From contig JAJFGB010000007.1 of the NCBI GenBank assembly GCA_021776335.1, forward strand, positions 186,001-250,000: 64,000 bases of DNA, read 5' to 3'. Under the pieces are notes generated by a model, which saw only the letters and a list, made by a program, of their open reading frames with translations, was not told where the DNA came from and did no database searches. Position 1 is the stretch's first letter; every line of letters begins with the position of its first letter. This document shows, piece by piece, positions 27,739-35,835 of the stretch. A program made the position numbers and the translations under genes. Source of the stretch: Hyphococcus sp. Its GTDB lineage: Bacteria; Pseudomonadota; Alphaproteobacteria; Caulobacterales; Parvularculaceae.

Positions 27739-28986
27739 ATGACCGGTAAATTTGCGTTGAGTTTGATGTGTGCCGCCATGGCGTTTCAGCCGGCGCTCGC
27801 TGATGAAGATAAATCGCAATCCACCAACACATCAATTGTTGATGCAATCAAAGATACGAAACCGCTGATCGACGTACGCTTTCGCTATGAATGGAAGGAT
27901 CAGCAAGGTTTTGCCAATAGCGCGCATGCCAACACGCTGCGTACCCGATTGGGCTTTGAAACAGGTGAGTTTTATCATTTCAAGGCGCTTGTCGAATTTG
28001 AAAACGTCGTTTCAATCGGCAGCGACAATTTCAACAGCACGACAAATGGCCTGACGGCATTTCCGGTTATCGCTGACCCTGACGCGACCGAGCTCAACCG
28101 CTTCCAGATCACCTTCACTGGCATCGAAAAGACGGCCATTACGGTGGGTCGTCAACGCTTCAATCTCAACAATCACAGATTTGTCGGCGCCGTCGATTGG
28201 CGGCAAAATCAGCAAACATTTGATGCAGCAAGATTGTCCTCGACCATCATCGACAATCTAACGGTGGATTACCTTTACATAGACCGCGTTCAGCGCATTT
28301 TTGGCGATGCTCACCCGCTTGGCGATGTCGACAGCGACAGTCATGTTATCTCGGCCGCCTATAAAGCGGGCGCGTTCGGCATAGTGAAAGGCTATAGCAT
28401 CCTTCTGGATCTCCATGAGATGCCAGGGGCATCCTCCGCAACGTGGGGTGTCAGGTACGAAAACAAATTTACACTGGACGAGGATGCAGCGATCAAGCTT
28501 GGCGTTGTTGCGGAATTTGCCAGCCAGAGCGATTACGCGGCCAATCCAATTGACTATCGCGAAACCTATTTGCACGGTGAAGCCGCGCTAGGTGTTTCCG
28601 CAGCAAGCATCAAAGTGGGCTACGAAAAGCTTGGCGGTAACGGCGCCATCGGATTTTCGACACCGCTGGCAACGCTTCATAAGTTTCAGGGATTTGCCGA
28701 TGCGTTTCTTACAACACCGACCGCCGGTCTTCAGGACCTCTACGTTGGGTTAGGCTATAACTGGAAGGAAACGCCCGTTGGCGCCGGTGTTAAAGTATTC
28801 GCCACTTATCATAATTTTGATAGCGATGTTGGTTCGCTTGATTTCGGTGATGAAATTGACGCTGGCGTTGCAATCTCTTTTCGCAAGCATTGGTCCATCA
28901 ATCTCAAAGGCGCTGTTTACAACGGCGGCGCCTTTGGCCCTGCTGATCGTAGCGTGATCTGGACGTCGCTACGGTTTCAATATTGA
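27739..28986 (+). CDS. Outer-membrane porin, alginate-export/DUF1302-like beta-barrel
   Basis: The ATG at 27739 follows AGGAGAAGGA and gives a signal peptide (MTGKFALSLMCAAMAFQPALA, cleavage about 21). The 394-aa mature protein is made of alternating polar/apolar beta-strands and ends in WTSLRFQY, an aromatic C-terminus typical of barrels inserted by the BAM complex. Sequences such as DVRFRYEWKDQQGFANSAHANTLRTRLG (split, about 52-80) resemble the alginate-export porin group. Only 34 bases separate it from narI, so it is probably part of the nar transcript and may admit nitrate or release nitrite through the outer membrane. The substrate is inferred from context only. Confidence 0.8.
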   Translation: MTGKFALSLMCAAMAFQPALADEDKSQSTNTSIVDAIKDTKPLIDVRFRYEWKDQQGFANSAHANTLRTRLGFETGEFYHFKALVEFENVVSIGSDNFNSTTNGLTAFPVIADPDATELNRFQITFTGIEKTAITVGRQRFNLNNHRFVGAVDWRQNQQTFDAARLSSTIIDNLTVDYLYIDRVQRIFGDAHPLGDVDSDSHVISAAYKAGAFGIVKGYSILLDLHEMPGASSATWGVRYENKFTLDEDAAIKLGVVAEFASQSDYAANPIDYRETYLHGEAALGVSAASIKVGYEKLGGNGAIGFSTPLATLHKFQGFADAFLTTPTAGLQDLYVGLGYNWKETPVGAGVKVFATYHNFDSDVGSLDFGDEIDAGVAISFRKHWSINLKGAVYNGGAFGPADRSVIWTSLRFQY

Positions 28987-29003
28987 TCATAGAGAGAACT
29001 CTT

Positions 29004-29597
29004 ATGGTTGCTTCGGACGAGAATTCTGACAATTCGGCGAGGAATGGCGATGACCACATCGTGGAAGCGTCCGAATTCATCGATCCGTGGGTGATTGAAA
29101 AGATCCAGGCTGACTTGATCGACAAGCCCCTTGAATTCATTTTTGCCGACCATCACCGCCAACGCCAGTCGGCCCTTATTCTTAACCTAGTCGCTGCCGG
29201 TGATTTTGATGAGCGTGGCGTATGCGCGTTGATTGCCTTCATGAAAGGCGACTTTGCGCTCCATATTGCTGATGAAGAGTTGGGTTTTTTCCCGTTGCTC
29301 CGTGAGCGATGCCTTCCCGAGGATAATATCGAGCCCTTGATTGCGCGCCTCGTTGAGGAGCACAAAGATGATGAAGCCCATGGTGAAGGTGTCGTGAATC
29401 TTCTCGAAAAACGCCTGGCCGGACATGATCTGACCCATGACGACACGCGAAAAATATCCGCCTTTGCCGAACATATCCTTCAACATCTCGCAGTTGAAAA
29501 TGCTGTTCTGTTACCGATCGCCCGCGTTCGTATGGATAAGGCATCGCTTCAGGCCTTATCGACAATGTTGAAAGAACGTCGCGCAGAGCTTAAATAA
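29004..29597 (+). CDS. Hemerythrin-like HHE domain protein
   Basis: The 197-aa protein has the helical-bundle motif order of hemerythrin HHE proteins: HHRQRQ near 51, FALHIADEE near 83-91 (H-x3-E), VEEHKDDEAHGEG near 117-129, and HILQHLAVENAVLLP near 153-167. These His and Glu residues would bind a di-iron centre for O2 or NO. The ATG at 29004 is taken because AGAGAGA precedes it; a TTG at 28983 that overlaps the porin stop is possible. It is the last gene before a strong terminator, so it probably belongs to the nar operon and could sense or detoxify NO or O2 during nitrate respiration. Confidence 0.8.
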   Translation: MVASDENSDNSARNGDDHIVEASEFIDPWVIEKIQADLIDKPLEFIFADHHRQRQSALILNLVAAGDFDERGVCALIAFMKGDFALHIADEELGFFPLLRERCLPEDNIEPLIARLVEEHKDDEAHGEGVVNLLEKRLAGHDLTHDDTRKISAFAEHILQHLAVENAVLLPIARVRMDKASLQALSTMLKERRAELK

Positions 29598-29632
29598 TCT
29601 GAAGATAGAAAAGCTATCTTCAGATGTTTTCT
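29597..29632 (+). terminator. Rho-independent terminator of the nar operon
   Basis: ATCTGAAGATAG and CTATCTTCAGAT form a perfect 12-bp stem with a 5-nt loop, followed by GTTTTCTTCT. It starts in the hemerythrin stop codon. A second short hairpin (GCCACGG/CCGTGGC, 29645-29665) lies after it. Confidence 0.88.
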
Positions 29633-29714
29633 TCTGCCGCGAGGGCCACGGATTTTACCCGTGGCGCGATGTTCAATAGATTTTGACATCGACATCATTT
29701 TTCCTCCTATTCCG

Positions 29715-29756
29715 TTTTGCAAATTTCGGCGTAAATCGCTGAATTTGCGTGCAAAA
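29715..29756 (+). promoter_or_regulatory. Nested inverted repeats upstream of fdsG
   Basis: In the 294-base gap after the nar terminator, TTTTGCA (29715-29721) pairs with TGCAAAA (29750-29756), and GCAAATT with AATTTGC inside it. The region is AT-rich and lies about 140-180 bases before fdsG, a sensible place for a regulator of the formate dehydrogenase operon. No known operator consensus is matched. Confidence 0.3.
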
Positions 29757-29891
29757 TTTGACGCGGGGCGGTTTAGCTGACTACGATCAGGCAGACAGGG
29801 TGGTGCGCAGCCGCGGACGTGAGTTGGCTGTTGATTGAAATTATTGTGGGGTATGACGCTGCCAATATTAGGGCTTTAGGATTTTTCCGGC

Positions 29892-30401
29892 GTGATATAT
29901 GAGACGAAAATGGCGGCATTGATCAATAAATTGGAACATGAGGGCGCGCGCGCGATTTGCAGTCGCCATGGCAATAAGCCGGAAGCGCTTTTGGAAATCC
30001 TGCATAAGACGCAGCAGGCCGATAGTTATCTGAGCGACGAGGCCCTGAGAACCATTGCCGATGCGCTCAATATTTCCCGCGCAGAAATCCATGGCGTTGT
30101 CAGTTTTTATCATGATTACCGCCGCGAAGCGCCGGCGGATCATATTATCAGGATCTGCCGTGCAGAAGCTTGTCAGGCCGTGGGTTCCGAAGCGCTGGCT
30201 GCCCATGCGGAAGAAAAATGGCTTACGCCGACAGGCGGCGTCAGCGCAGATCGTCAGATTGGACTTGAGGCGGTCTATTGCCTTGGAAATTGCGCATTGG
30301 GTCCGGCCGCGATGGTCGATGGCGAACTCCATGGCCGTGTGACGCCGGAGCGGCTTGAAACGCTTGTGGCGCGACGCGTTGATGAGGCGGAGGGAGCGTA
30401 A
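29892..30401 (+). CDS. fdsG: NAD-dependent formate dehydrogenase gamma subunit (NuoE-like)
   Basis: FdsG carries one [2Fe-2S] cluster and passes electrons within the soluble FdsABG formate dehydrogenase. The 169-aa protein is NuoE/HoxE-like: helical start, then a thioredoxin-like fold with ligands C-x4-C (CRAEAC) and C-x3-C (CLGNC). ISRAEIHGVVSFYHDYR is the family core. GTG 29892 is the longest start; ATG 29910 with a weak GAG is an alternative. It is the first gene of fdsG-fdsB-fdsA-fdhD, with GTG of fdsB only two bases after its stop. Confidence 0.93.
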   Translation: MIYETKMAALINKLEHEGARAICSRHGNKPEALLEILHKTQQADSYLSDEALRTIADALNISRAEIHGVVSFYHDYRREAPADHIIRICRAEACQAVGSEALAAHAEEKWLTPTGGVSADRQIGLEAVYCLGNCALGPAAMVDGELHGRVTPERLETLVARRVDEAEGA

Positions 30402-30403
30402 TC

Positions 30404-31942
30404 GTGGCTGGCTCTGTCAAAATATTCATTCCATGTGACGCCGCAGCGATTTCTGTTGGCGCGGATGACGTAGCGTCTTCAGTCGTTGCCGAGGCGGCGC
30501 GGCGAAACGCTAATATTGAAATCGTCCGCAACGGATCGCGAGGGATGTTGTGGCTGGAACCATTGGTGGAAGTCGAAACATCGAAAGGACGCGTAGCCTA
30601 TGGTCCTGTTGCCGCAGGCGACGTTGCGGAATTATTCGATGCAGGTTTTCTTGAGGGCGGCGATCATGATCTGGCCCATGGGATTACTGAAGAAATCCCT
30701 TATTTTGCGAAACAAGAGCGACTGACCTTTGCCCGCTGCGGGATTATCGATCCCCTAAGCATCGGCGACTATGAGAAATATGGCGGGCTCGCCGGATTGC
30801 GCGAAGCGTTAAAAATGGCGCCTGCGGCAATCGTTGACACTGTCACGAAGTCAGGCCTGCGCGGGCGCGGCGGCGCCGGATTTCCCACCGGCATAAAATG
30901 GAAAACGACGCTCGCGCAACAAAGTGATCAAAAATATATTTGCTGCAATGCTGACGAAGGCGACAGCGGCACTTTTGCGGACCGTATGTTGATGGAGGGC
31001 GATCCTTTTTCGCTCCTTGAGGGGATGGTGATCGCGGGGCGGGCGACTGGCGCCACGATCGGCTATATCTATATTCGGTCGGAATATCCTCATGCGATCA
31101 AAACTATGCACAAGGCGGTGGAGATGTTTAAGGCCGCCGGTTTCCTTGGCGGCGATATTGATGGCTCAGATACGCGTTTTGAGATCGACATTCGTGTTGG
31201 TGCTGGCGCTTATATTTGCGGCGAAGAAACATCGATGCTGGAAAGCATAGAGGGCAAGCGTGGCCAGATAAAAGTAAAGCCGCCAATTCCCGCAATCAGC
31301 GGTCTTTTCGGAAAACCGACTATCGTCAATAATGTCTTGTCGCTCGCGACAACGCCGGTGATCCTCGCGAAAGGCGCGGACCACTACAAGAATTTTGGCA
31401 TGGGTCGTTCGCTCGGTACACAACCATTTCAGCTTGCTGGCGATATCGCTCGCGGCGGCTTGGTCGAAAAAGCGTTCGGCGTTTCATTGCGCATTTTGGT
31501 CGAAGAATTCGGCGGCGGCACGCGTTCAGGTAAATCAGTGAGGGCAGTACAGACCGGCGGCCCGCTCGGCGCCTATATTCCCGTTTCGGGATTTGATGTG
31601 GCGATGGACTACGAAGCATTGGCTCAAAGCGGCGCAATGCTGGGTCATGGTGGCGTCGTCGTCTTTAATGACACTGTCGATATGGCCAAACAGGCGCGTT
31701 TCGCGATGAAATTTTGCGAAATTGAATCATGCGGGAAATGTACGCCCTGCCGTATCGGCGCCGTTCGCGGCAAGGAAACAATCGATAAAATCATCGCTGG
31801 CGAAGACAGGGCGAAAAATTTGGAAATTCTTGATGATTTGTGCGATCTTATGACGGACGCCTCGCTCTGCGCCATGGGCGGTTTGACACCCATGCCGGTG
31901 CAAAGCGCCATAAAGCACTTTCCGGAGGATTTTGGCGGGTAG
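30404..31942 (+). CDS. fdsB: NAD-dependent formate dehydrogenase beta subunit (NuoF-like)
   Basis: FdsB binds FMN and NAD+ and is where NADH is formed from formate electrons. The 512-aa protein has an N-terminal thioredoxin-like domain of about 110 aa (as in FdsB, which fuses NuoE-like and NuoF-like parts), the FMN motif [10 protein letters not shown] near 148-157, CNADEGDSGTFADR for NAD/FMN binding, ICGEETSMLES, and the [4Fe-4S] group ESCGKCTPCRIG with a fourth Cys in SLCAMGG near the C-terminus. It starts with GTG. Confidence 0.95.
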   Translation: MAGSVKIFIPCDAAAISVGADDVASSVVAEAARRNANIEIVRNGSRGMLWLEPLVEVETSKGRVAYGPVAAGDVAELFDAGFLEGGDHDLAHGITEEIPYFAKQERLTFARCGIIDPLSIGDYEKYGGLAGLREALKMAPAAIVDTVTKSGLRGRGGAGFPTGIKWKTTLAQQSDQKYICCNADEGDSGTFADRMLMEGDPFSLLEGMVIAGRATGATIGYIYIRSEYPHAIKTMHKAVEMFKAAGFLGGDIDGSDTRFEIDIRVGAGAYICGEETSMLESIEGKRGQIKVKPPIPAISGLFGKPTIVNNVLSLATTPVILAKGADHYKNFGMGRSLGTQPFQLAGDIARGGLVEKAFGVSLRILVEEFGGGTRSGKSVRAVQTGGPLGAYIPVSGFDVAMDYEALAQSGAMLGHGGVVVFNDTVDMAKQARFAMKFCEIESCGKCTPCRIGAVRGKETIDKIIAGEDRAKNLEILDDLCDLMTDASLCAMGGLTPMPVQSAIKHFPEDFGG

Positions 31943-31965
31943 AACCCGTCAGACGAGGAAACAGT

Positions 31966-34821
31966 ATGGGTATCTTAAACGAAAAAGACTTCGGAACGCC
32001 TGATGTCAAAAACAGGCATGGCAAATCCGCTGGCGATGTGACGGTCGAGATTGACGGACATTCGGTTAATGTTCCCGCTGGCGTATCGGTGATGCGCGCC
32101 GCTGCGCTTGCCGGCCTCACGGTTCCGAAACTTTGTGCGACGGACTCACTTCAAGCCTTTGGTTCGTGCCGTTTATGCATTGTCGAAGTGGAGGGGCGTA
32201 AGGGAACGCCAGCATCCTGCACGACCCTTGTTGAAGACGGCATGACAATCCGGACCCAAACGGAAAAGCTCGCGAAACTGCGCCGCGGCGTGATGGAGCT
32301 TTATATTTCTGACCACCCGCTTGACTGCCTTACCTGTTCCGACAATGGCGATTGCGAGTTGCAGGATATGGCAGGCGTCGTGGGGCTTCGTGATGTGCGT
32401 TATGGTTATGCTGGCGACAATCATTTAGTAAGCGAAAAAGACGAGAGCAATCCATATTTTTCTTACGATCCGTCGAAATGCATTGTGTGTTCGCGCTGTG
32501 TGCGCGCCTGCGACGAAGTGCAGGGAACGCTTGCGCTGACGATCGAGGGACGGGGTTTTGAGTCTCGCGTCGCCGCTTCCATGGGTGAGAATTTCTTTGA
32601 CTCTGAATGTGTTTCCTGCGGCGCCTGTGTTCAGGCCTGCCCTACGGCAACGCTGCAAGAAAAATCGGTTATTGATCATGGCGTGCCTGATCGCACCGTT
32701 CTGACGACATGCGCCTATTGTGGCGTTGGCTGTTCGTTCAAGGCTGAGCTTAAGGGCGATCAGGTTGTACGCATGGTTCCCTATAAGGATGGGAAGGCAA
32801 ATCAGGGTCACTCCTGCGTCAAGGGCCGCTTCGCCTGGGGCTACGCCACGCACAAAGATCGCATTACTGAACCGATGATTCGGGAAAAGATCACCGATCC
32901 CTGGCGCGCTGTGCCATGGGACGATGCGATCGAATTCGCCGCCAACCGGCTAAAGGCGACTCAGGATCAATATGGGCGGAAGTCCATCGGCGCCATTTCC
33001 TCCTCACGTTGCACCATTGAAGAAGTGTGGCTGGTTCAGAAAATGGTGCGCACGGCATTTTCAAACAATAATATTGATACATGCGCGCGGGTTTGTCATT
33101 CACCAACTGGTTACGGCCTGAAACAGACCTTTGGGACTTCGGCGGGAACGCAGGATTTCGATTCTGTTATGCAATGCGATACAATGCTGGTCATCGGCGC
33201 CAATCCAACGGATGCGCATCCGGTTTTCGCATCGCAAATGAAACGACGCTTGCGTGAGGGCGCGAAACTCATCGTTGCCGATCCGCGCGCGATTGATCTT
33301 GTGCGAACACCGCATATTGAAGCCGAGTATCACTTGCCATTGCTGCCGGGCACCAATGTTGCCCTGGTGAATGCGCTTGCCCATGTGGCGGTTACCGAAG
33401 GGCTTGCCGATGAGGACTTCATTGGCGATCGCTGCGATCTTGAGACGTTCAAGGAATGGAAAGCCTTCATCTCTGACAAAGTAAATTCGCCTGAAGAAGT
33501 TTCAGAAATCACGGGCGTCAACGCTGAAGACATACGTGCTGCAGCACGGCTTTATGCATCAAGCAAGAATTCGGCGATTTATTACGGTCTTGGCGTGACC
33601 GAGCACAGTCAGGGCTCGACCATGGTCATGGGTATGGCAAACCTTGCAATGGCGACAGGCAATATTGGCCGGCGCGGCGTCGGCGTGAATCCTTTGCGCG
33701 GTCAAAATAATGTTCAAGGTTCGTGTGATATGGGATCGTTCCCTCACGAATTTTCTGGCTATCGCCACGTGTCCGATGACGCTGCGCGGGCGGTGTTCGA
33801 GAAGGCCTGGGGCCGACCACAAGACAGCGAACCCGGTTATCGTATTCCCAACATGTTTGATGAGGCCTGCGCAGGCGGTTTCAAGGGGCTCTATGTGCAG
33901 GGTGAGGATATCGCTCAATCGGATCCTAACACGCATCATGTGGAAGCGGCGTTAAAGGCGCTTGATGTTCTTATTGTCCAGGATCTCTTTCTCAATGAAA
34001 CGGCGCGGTTCGCCCATGTCTTTCTGCCCGGCACGTCTTTCCTTGAAAAAGAAGGATGTTTCATCAATGCGGAACGACGCATCAATCGTGTGCGTCCGGT
34101 GATGAAATCGCAAACCGGCAAAGATGAATGGGAAGTAACCCAGGATCTCGCGCGCGCCCTCGGTTATGAAATGGGCCATGGTTCTGCGTCGGAGATCATG
34201 GAAGAAATCGCGGCGCTGACGCCGACATTTAAAAATGTCTCCTATAAGGTTCTCGATGAGAAAGGCAGCGTCCAGTGGCCATGCAACGATGATGCGCCGG
34301 ATGGTACGCCGATCATGCATGTGGATGGTTTCGTACGCGGCAAGGGCGCCTTTATGGTCACCGAATATGTGCCGACCGAAGAAAAGACCAATCGCAAATT
34401 CCCGCTGATTTTGACAACGGGACGTATTCTCAGCCAATACAATGTTGGGGCCCAAACCAGGCGCACAGAAAATGTTGATTGGTGGGAGGAAGACGTTCTC
34501 GAAATCCACCCGTCGGACGCGGAGACGCGCGGTATTCGTGACGGTCAGTGGGTCGCCATCCGTAGTCGCAAAGGTGAGACGAGTTTGCGCGCCGTTATCT
34601 CCGAACGTATGACGCCTGGGGTTGTCTATACGACCTTTCATCACCCAGAGTCGGGCGCAAATGTGGTGACGACGGAGCTTTCTGATTGGGCGACGAGCTG
34701 TCCTGAATATAAGGTAACGGCAGTGGAAGTATCTCCCGCCAATCACAAATCTGACTGGCAAAACGAATATGAAGAGCAAACGCCAGCCTATCGCAGGGTT
34801 GAAACGCCCCCTGCTGAATAG
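31966..34821 (+). CDS. fdsA: NAD-dependent formate dehydrogenase catalytic alpha subunit (Mo-bisMGD)
   Basis: FdsA oxidises formate to CO2. ATG 31966 (MGILNEKDFG) follows GAGGAAAC and gives 951 aa, close to the Rhodobacter protein. In order: [2Fe-2S] ferredoxin domain (Cys57, 68, 71, 85), His117-Cys121/124/130 cluster, two [4Fe-4S] sites (Cys172/175/178/182 and 215/218/221/225), a further [4Fe-4S] in the Mo domain (Cys249/252/256/284), then the bisMGD fold. The Mo ligand is Cys377 in CARVCHSP, so this is the cysteine, not the selenocysteine, form; His378 follows as expected. Relatives reduce CO2 slowly in reverse. Confidence 0.96.
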   Translation: MGILNEKDFGTPDVKNRHGKSAGDVTVEIDGHSVNVPAGVSVMRAAALAGLTVPKLCATDSLQAFGSCRLCIVEVEGRKGTPASCTTLVEDGMTIRTQTEKLAKLRRGVMELYISDHPLDCLTCSDNGDCELQDMAGVVGLRDVRYGYAGDNHLVSEKDESNPYFSYDPSKCIVCSRCVRACDEVQGTLALTIEGRGFESRVAASMGENFFDSECVSCGACVQACPTATLQEKSVIDHGVPDRTVLTTCAYCGVGCSFKAELKGDQVVRMVPYKDGKANQGHSCVKGRFAWGYATHKDRITEPMIREKITDPWRAVPWDDAIEFAANRLKATQDQYGRKSIGAISSSRCTIEEVWLVQKMVRTAFSNNNIDTCARVCHSPTGYGLKQTFGTSAGTQDFDSVMQCDTMLVIGANPTDAHPVFASQMKRRLREGAKLIVADPRAIDLVRTPHIEAEYHLPLLPGTNVALVNALAHVAVTEGLADEDFIGDRCDLETFKEWKAFISDKVNSPEEVSEITGVNAEDIRAAARLYASSKNSAIYYGLGVTEHSQGSTMVMGMANLAMATGNIGRRGVGVNPLRGQNNVQGSCDMGSFPHEFSGYRHVSDDAARAVFEKAWGRPQDSEPGYRIPNMFDEACAGGFKGLYVQGEDIAQSDPNTHHVEAALKALDVLIVQDLFLNETARFAHVFLPGTSFLEKEGCFINAERRINRVRPVMKSQTGKDEWEVTQDLARALGYEMGHGSASEIMEEIAALTPTFKNVSYKVLDEKGSVQWPCNDDAPDGTPIMHVDGFVRGKGAFMVTEYVPTEEKTNRKFPLILTTGRILSQYNVGAQTRRTENVDWWEEDVLEIHPSDAETRGIRDGQWVAIRSRKGETSLRAVISERMTPGVVYTTFHHPESGANVVTTELSDWATSCPEYKVTAVEVSPANHKSDWQNEYEEQTPAYRRVETPPAE

Positions 34822-34828
34822 CGCTCCG

Positions 34829-35632
34829 ATGTTTCCCGTAAAAATGATCGGCGAAAGTCCTGCGCCCGACGCCGAAATTACTGTTAAGGCGCAAGATGGT
34901 GCGTCGATAGCCTGGCGCGCGCCGGAAGAAGTGCCGGTGGCTTTTGTTTACAACCGACGCAACTATGCTGTGATGCTGGCAACGCCTCAGGATTTTATCG
35001 ATTACGCTGTCGGCTTTAGCCTGACAGAGCGTGTTGTAGCGGCCGCTAGCGATATCCTGGGGTTGGATGTTTCGCACAATGATCGCGGTGTCGATCTGCG
35101 CATTCGAATTTCAGATGAGTGTTTGGAACGATTTGACCTGCGTCAGCGTCGACGCAATTTGCCAGGCAATGCTGGATGCGGTGTTTGTGGCCTGGAAAAT
35201 ATCGATGATTTTTTTACATCCTTGCCGAAGGTTTCCGAGAAAAAAACTTCGTTAAATCCCCTGGTGGTGGAAAAGGCATTTAAGTCGCTCGCTGGGCGCC
35301 AACCCATCAATCAAAGAACGCGCAGCGTTCATGGCGCGGCCTGGGTGAATTTCGACGGCGACATTGTTGATCTGCGTGAGGATGTGGGGCGTCACAACGC
35401 GCTGGACAAACTTCTCGGCGCCCTGACGCTGGCGGAAGTGGATATGAAAACGGGCTTTGTTTTGATGTCGAGCCGCTGTTCTTACGAACTGGTCGAAAAA
35501 GCCGCACGCTGTGGCATAACGGCACTTGTTGCGATTTCTGGACCCACATGTTTCGCTTTACGCATGGCCGCTGAAGCCAATATGGCGCTTTATGCGCGCG
35601 GGCCCTCAGGTGTCGTCGAACTTAGCGTCTAG
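34829..35632 (+). CDS. fdhD: Formate dehydrogenase accessory sulfurtransferase FdhD
   Basis: FdhD transfers sulfur from a cysteine desulfurase to the Mo cofactor so that formate dehydrogenase becomes active. The GCGVCG motif, with the CxxC that carries the persulfide, is near residue 110. The core PVAFVYNRRNYAVMLATP and FSLTERVV, and the DVGRHNALDK motif, are typical. ATG 34829 after the fdsA stop gives 267 aa; an earlier ATG at 34769 overlapping fdsA gives 287 aa. Neither has a strong ribosome-binding site. It corresponds to fdsC of other fds operons. The small fdsD gene usually found with it was not seen. Confidence 0.93.
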   Translation: MFPVKMIGESPAPDAEITVKAQDGASIAWRAPEEVPVAFVYNRRNYAVMLATPQDFIDYAVGFSLTERVVAAASDILGLDVSHNDRGVDLRIRISDECLERFDLRQRRRNLPGNAGCGVCGLENIDDFFTSLPKVSEKKTSLNPLVVEKAFKSLAGRQPINQRTRSVHGAAWVNFDGDIVDLREDVGRHNALDKLLGALTLAEVDMKTGFVLMSSRCSYELVEKAARCGITALVAISGPTCFALRMAAEANMALYARGPSGVVELSV

Positions 35633-35648
35633 ACGCCCGTTTTTTTTT
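35625..35648 (+). terminator. Terminator overlapping the fdhD stop codon
   Basis: The 12-nt palindrome GCGTCTAGACGC (35625-35636) contains the fdhD TAG stop, and a run of nine T residues follows (35640-35648). The stem is short, but the T-run is the longest in this part of the window. Confidence 0.6.
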
Positions 35649-35835
35649 GCACTGCAAAAGGAATTTCGAAGTTCGGCGCGACGTCGAAAAAAATATGTTT
35701 TAGGCTTCAGTTTCATTATTTTTTGAACGAGAATACGGACGAATCCATTCAAAGGTTTGCCGCGCCGAAGCGAACTTAATCAACAATCAAAAAAACGCCA
35801 AGATAGGGACGGATCTAGATCCGAATAGTGTAAAT

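Noticed and set aside
33952-34779. 275-aa open frame on the minus strand
   Set aside because: It is antisense to fdsA and shows no family feature.
30404-34821. fdsB/fdsA as a second copy of complex I nuoF/nuoG or a hydrogenase
   Set aside because: The alpha subunit has a bisMGD formate dehydrogenase core with the CARVCHSP motif, and fdhD follows; no hydrogenase ligand motifs are present.
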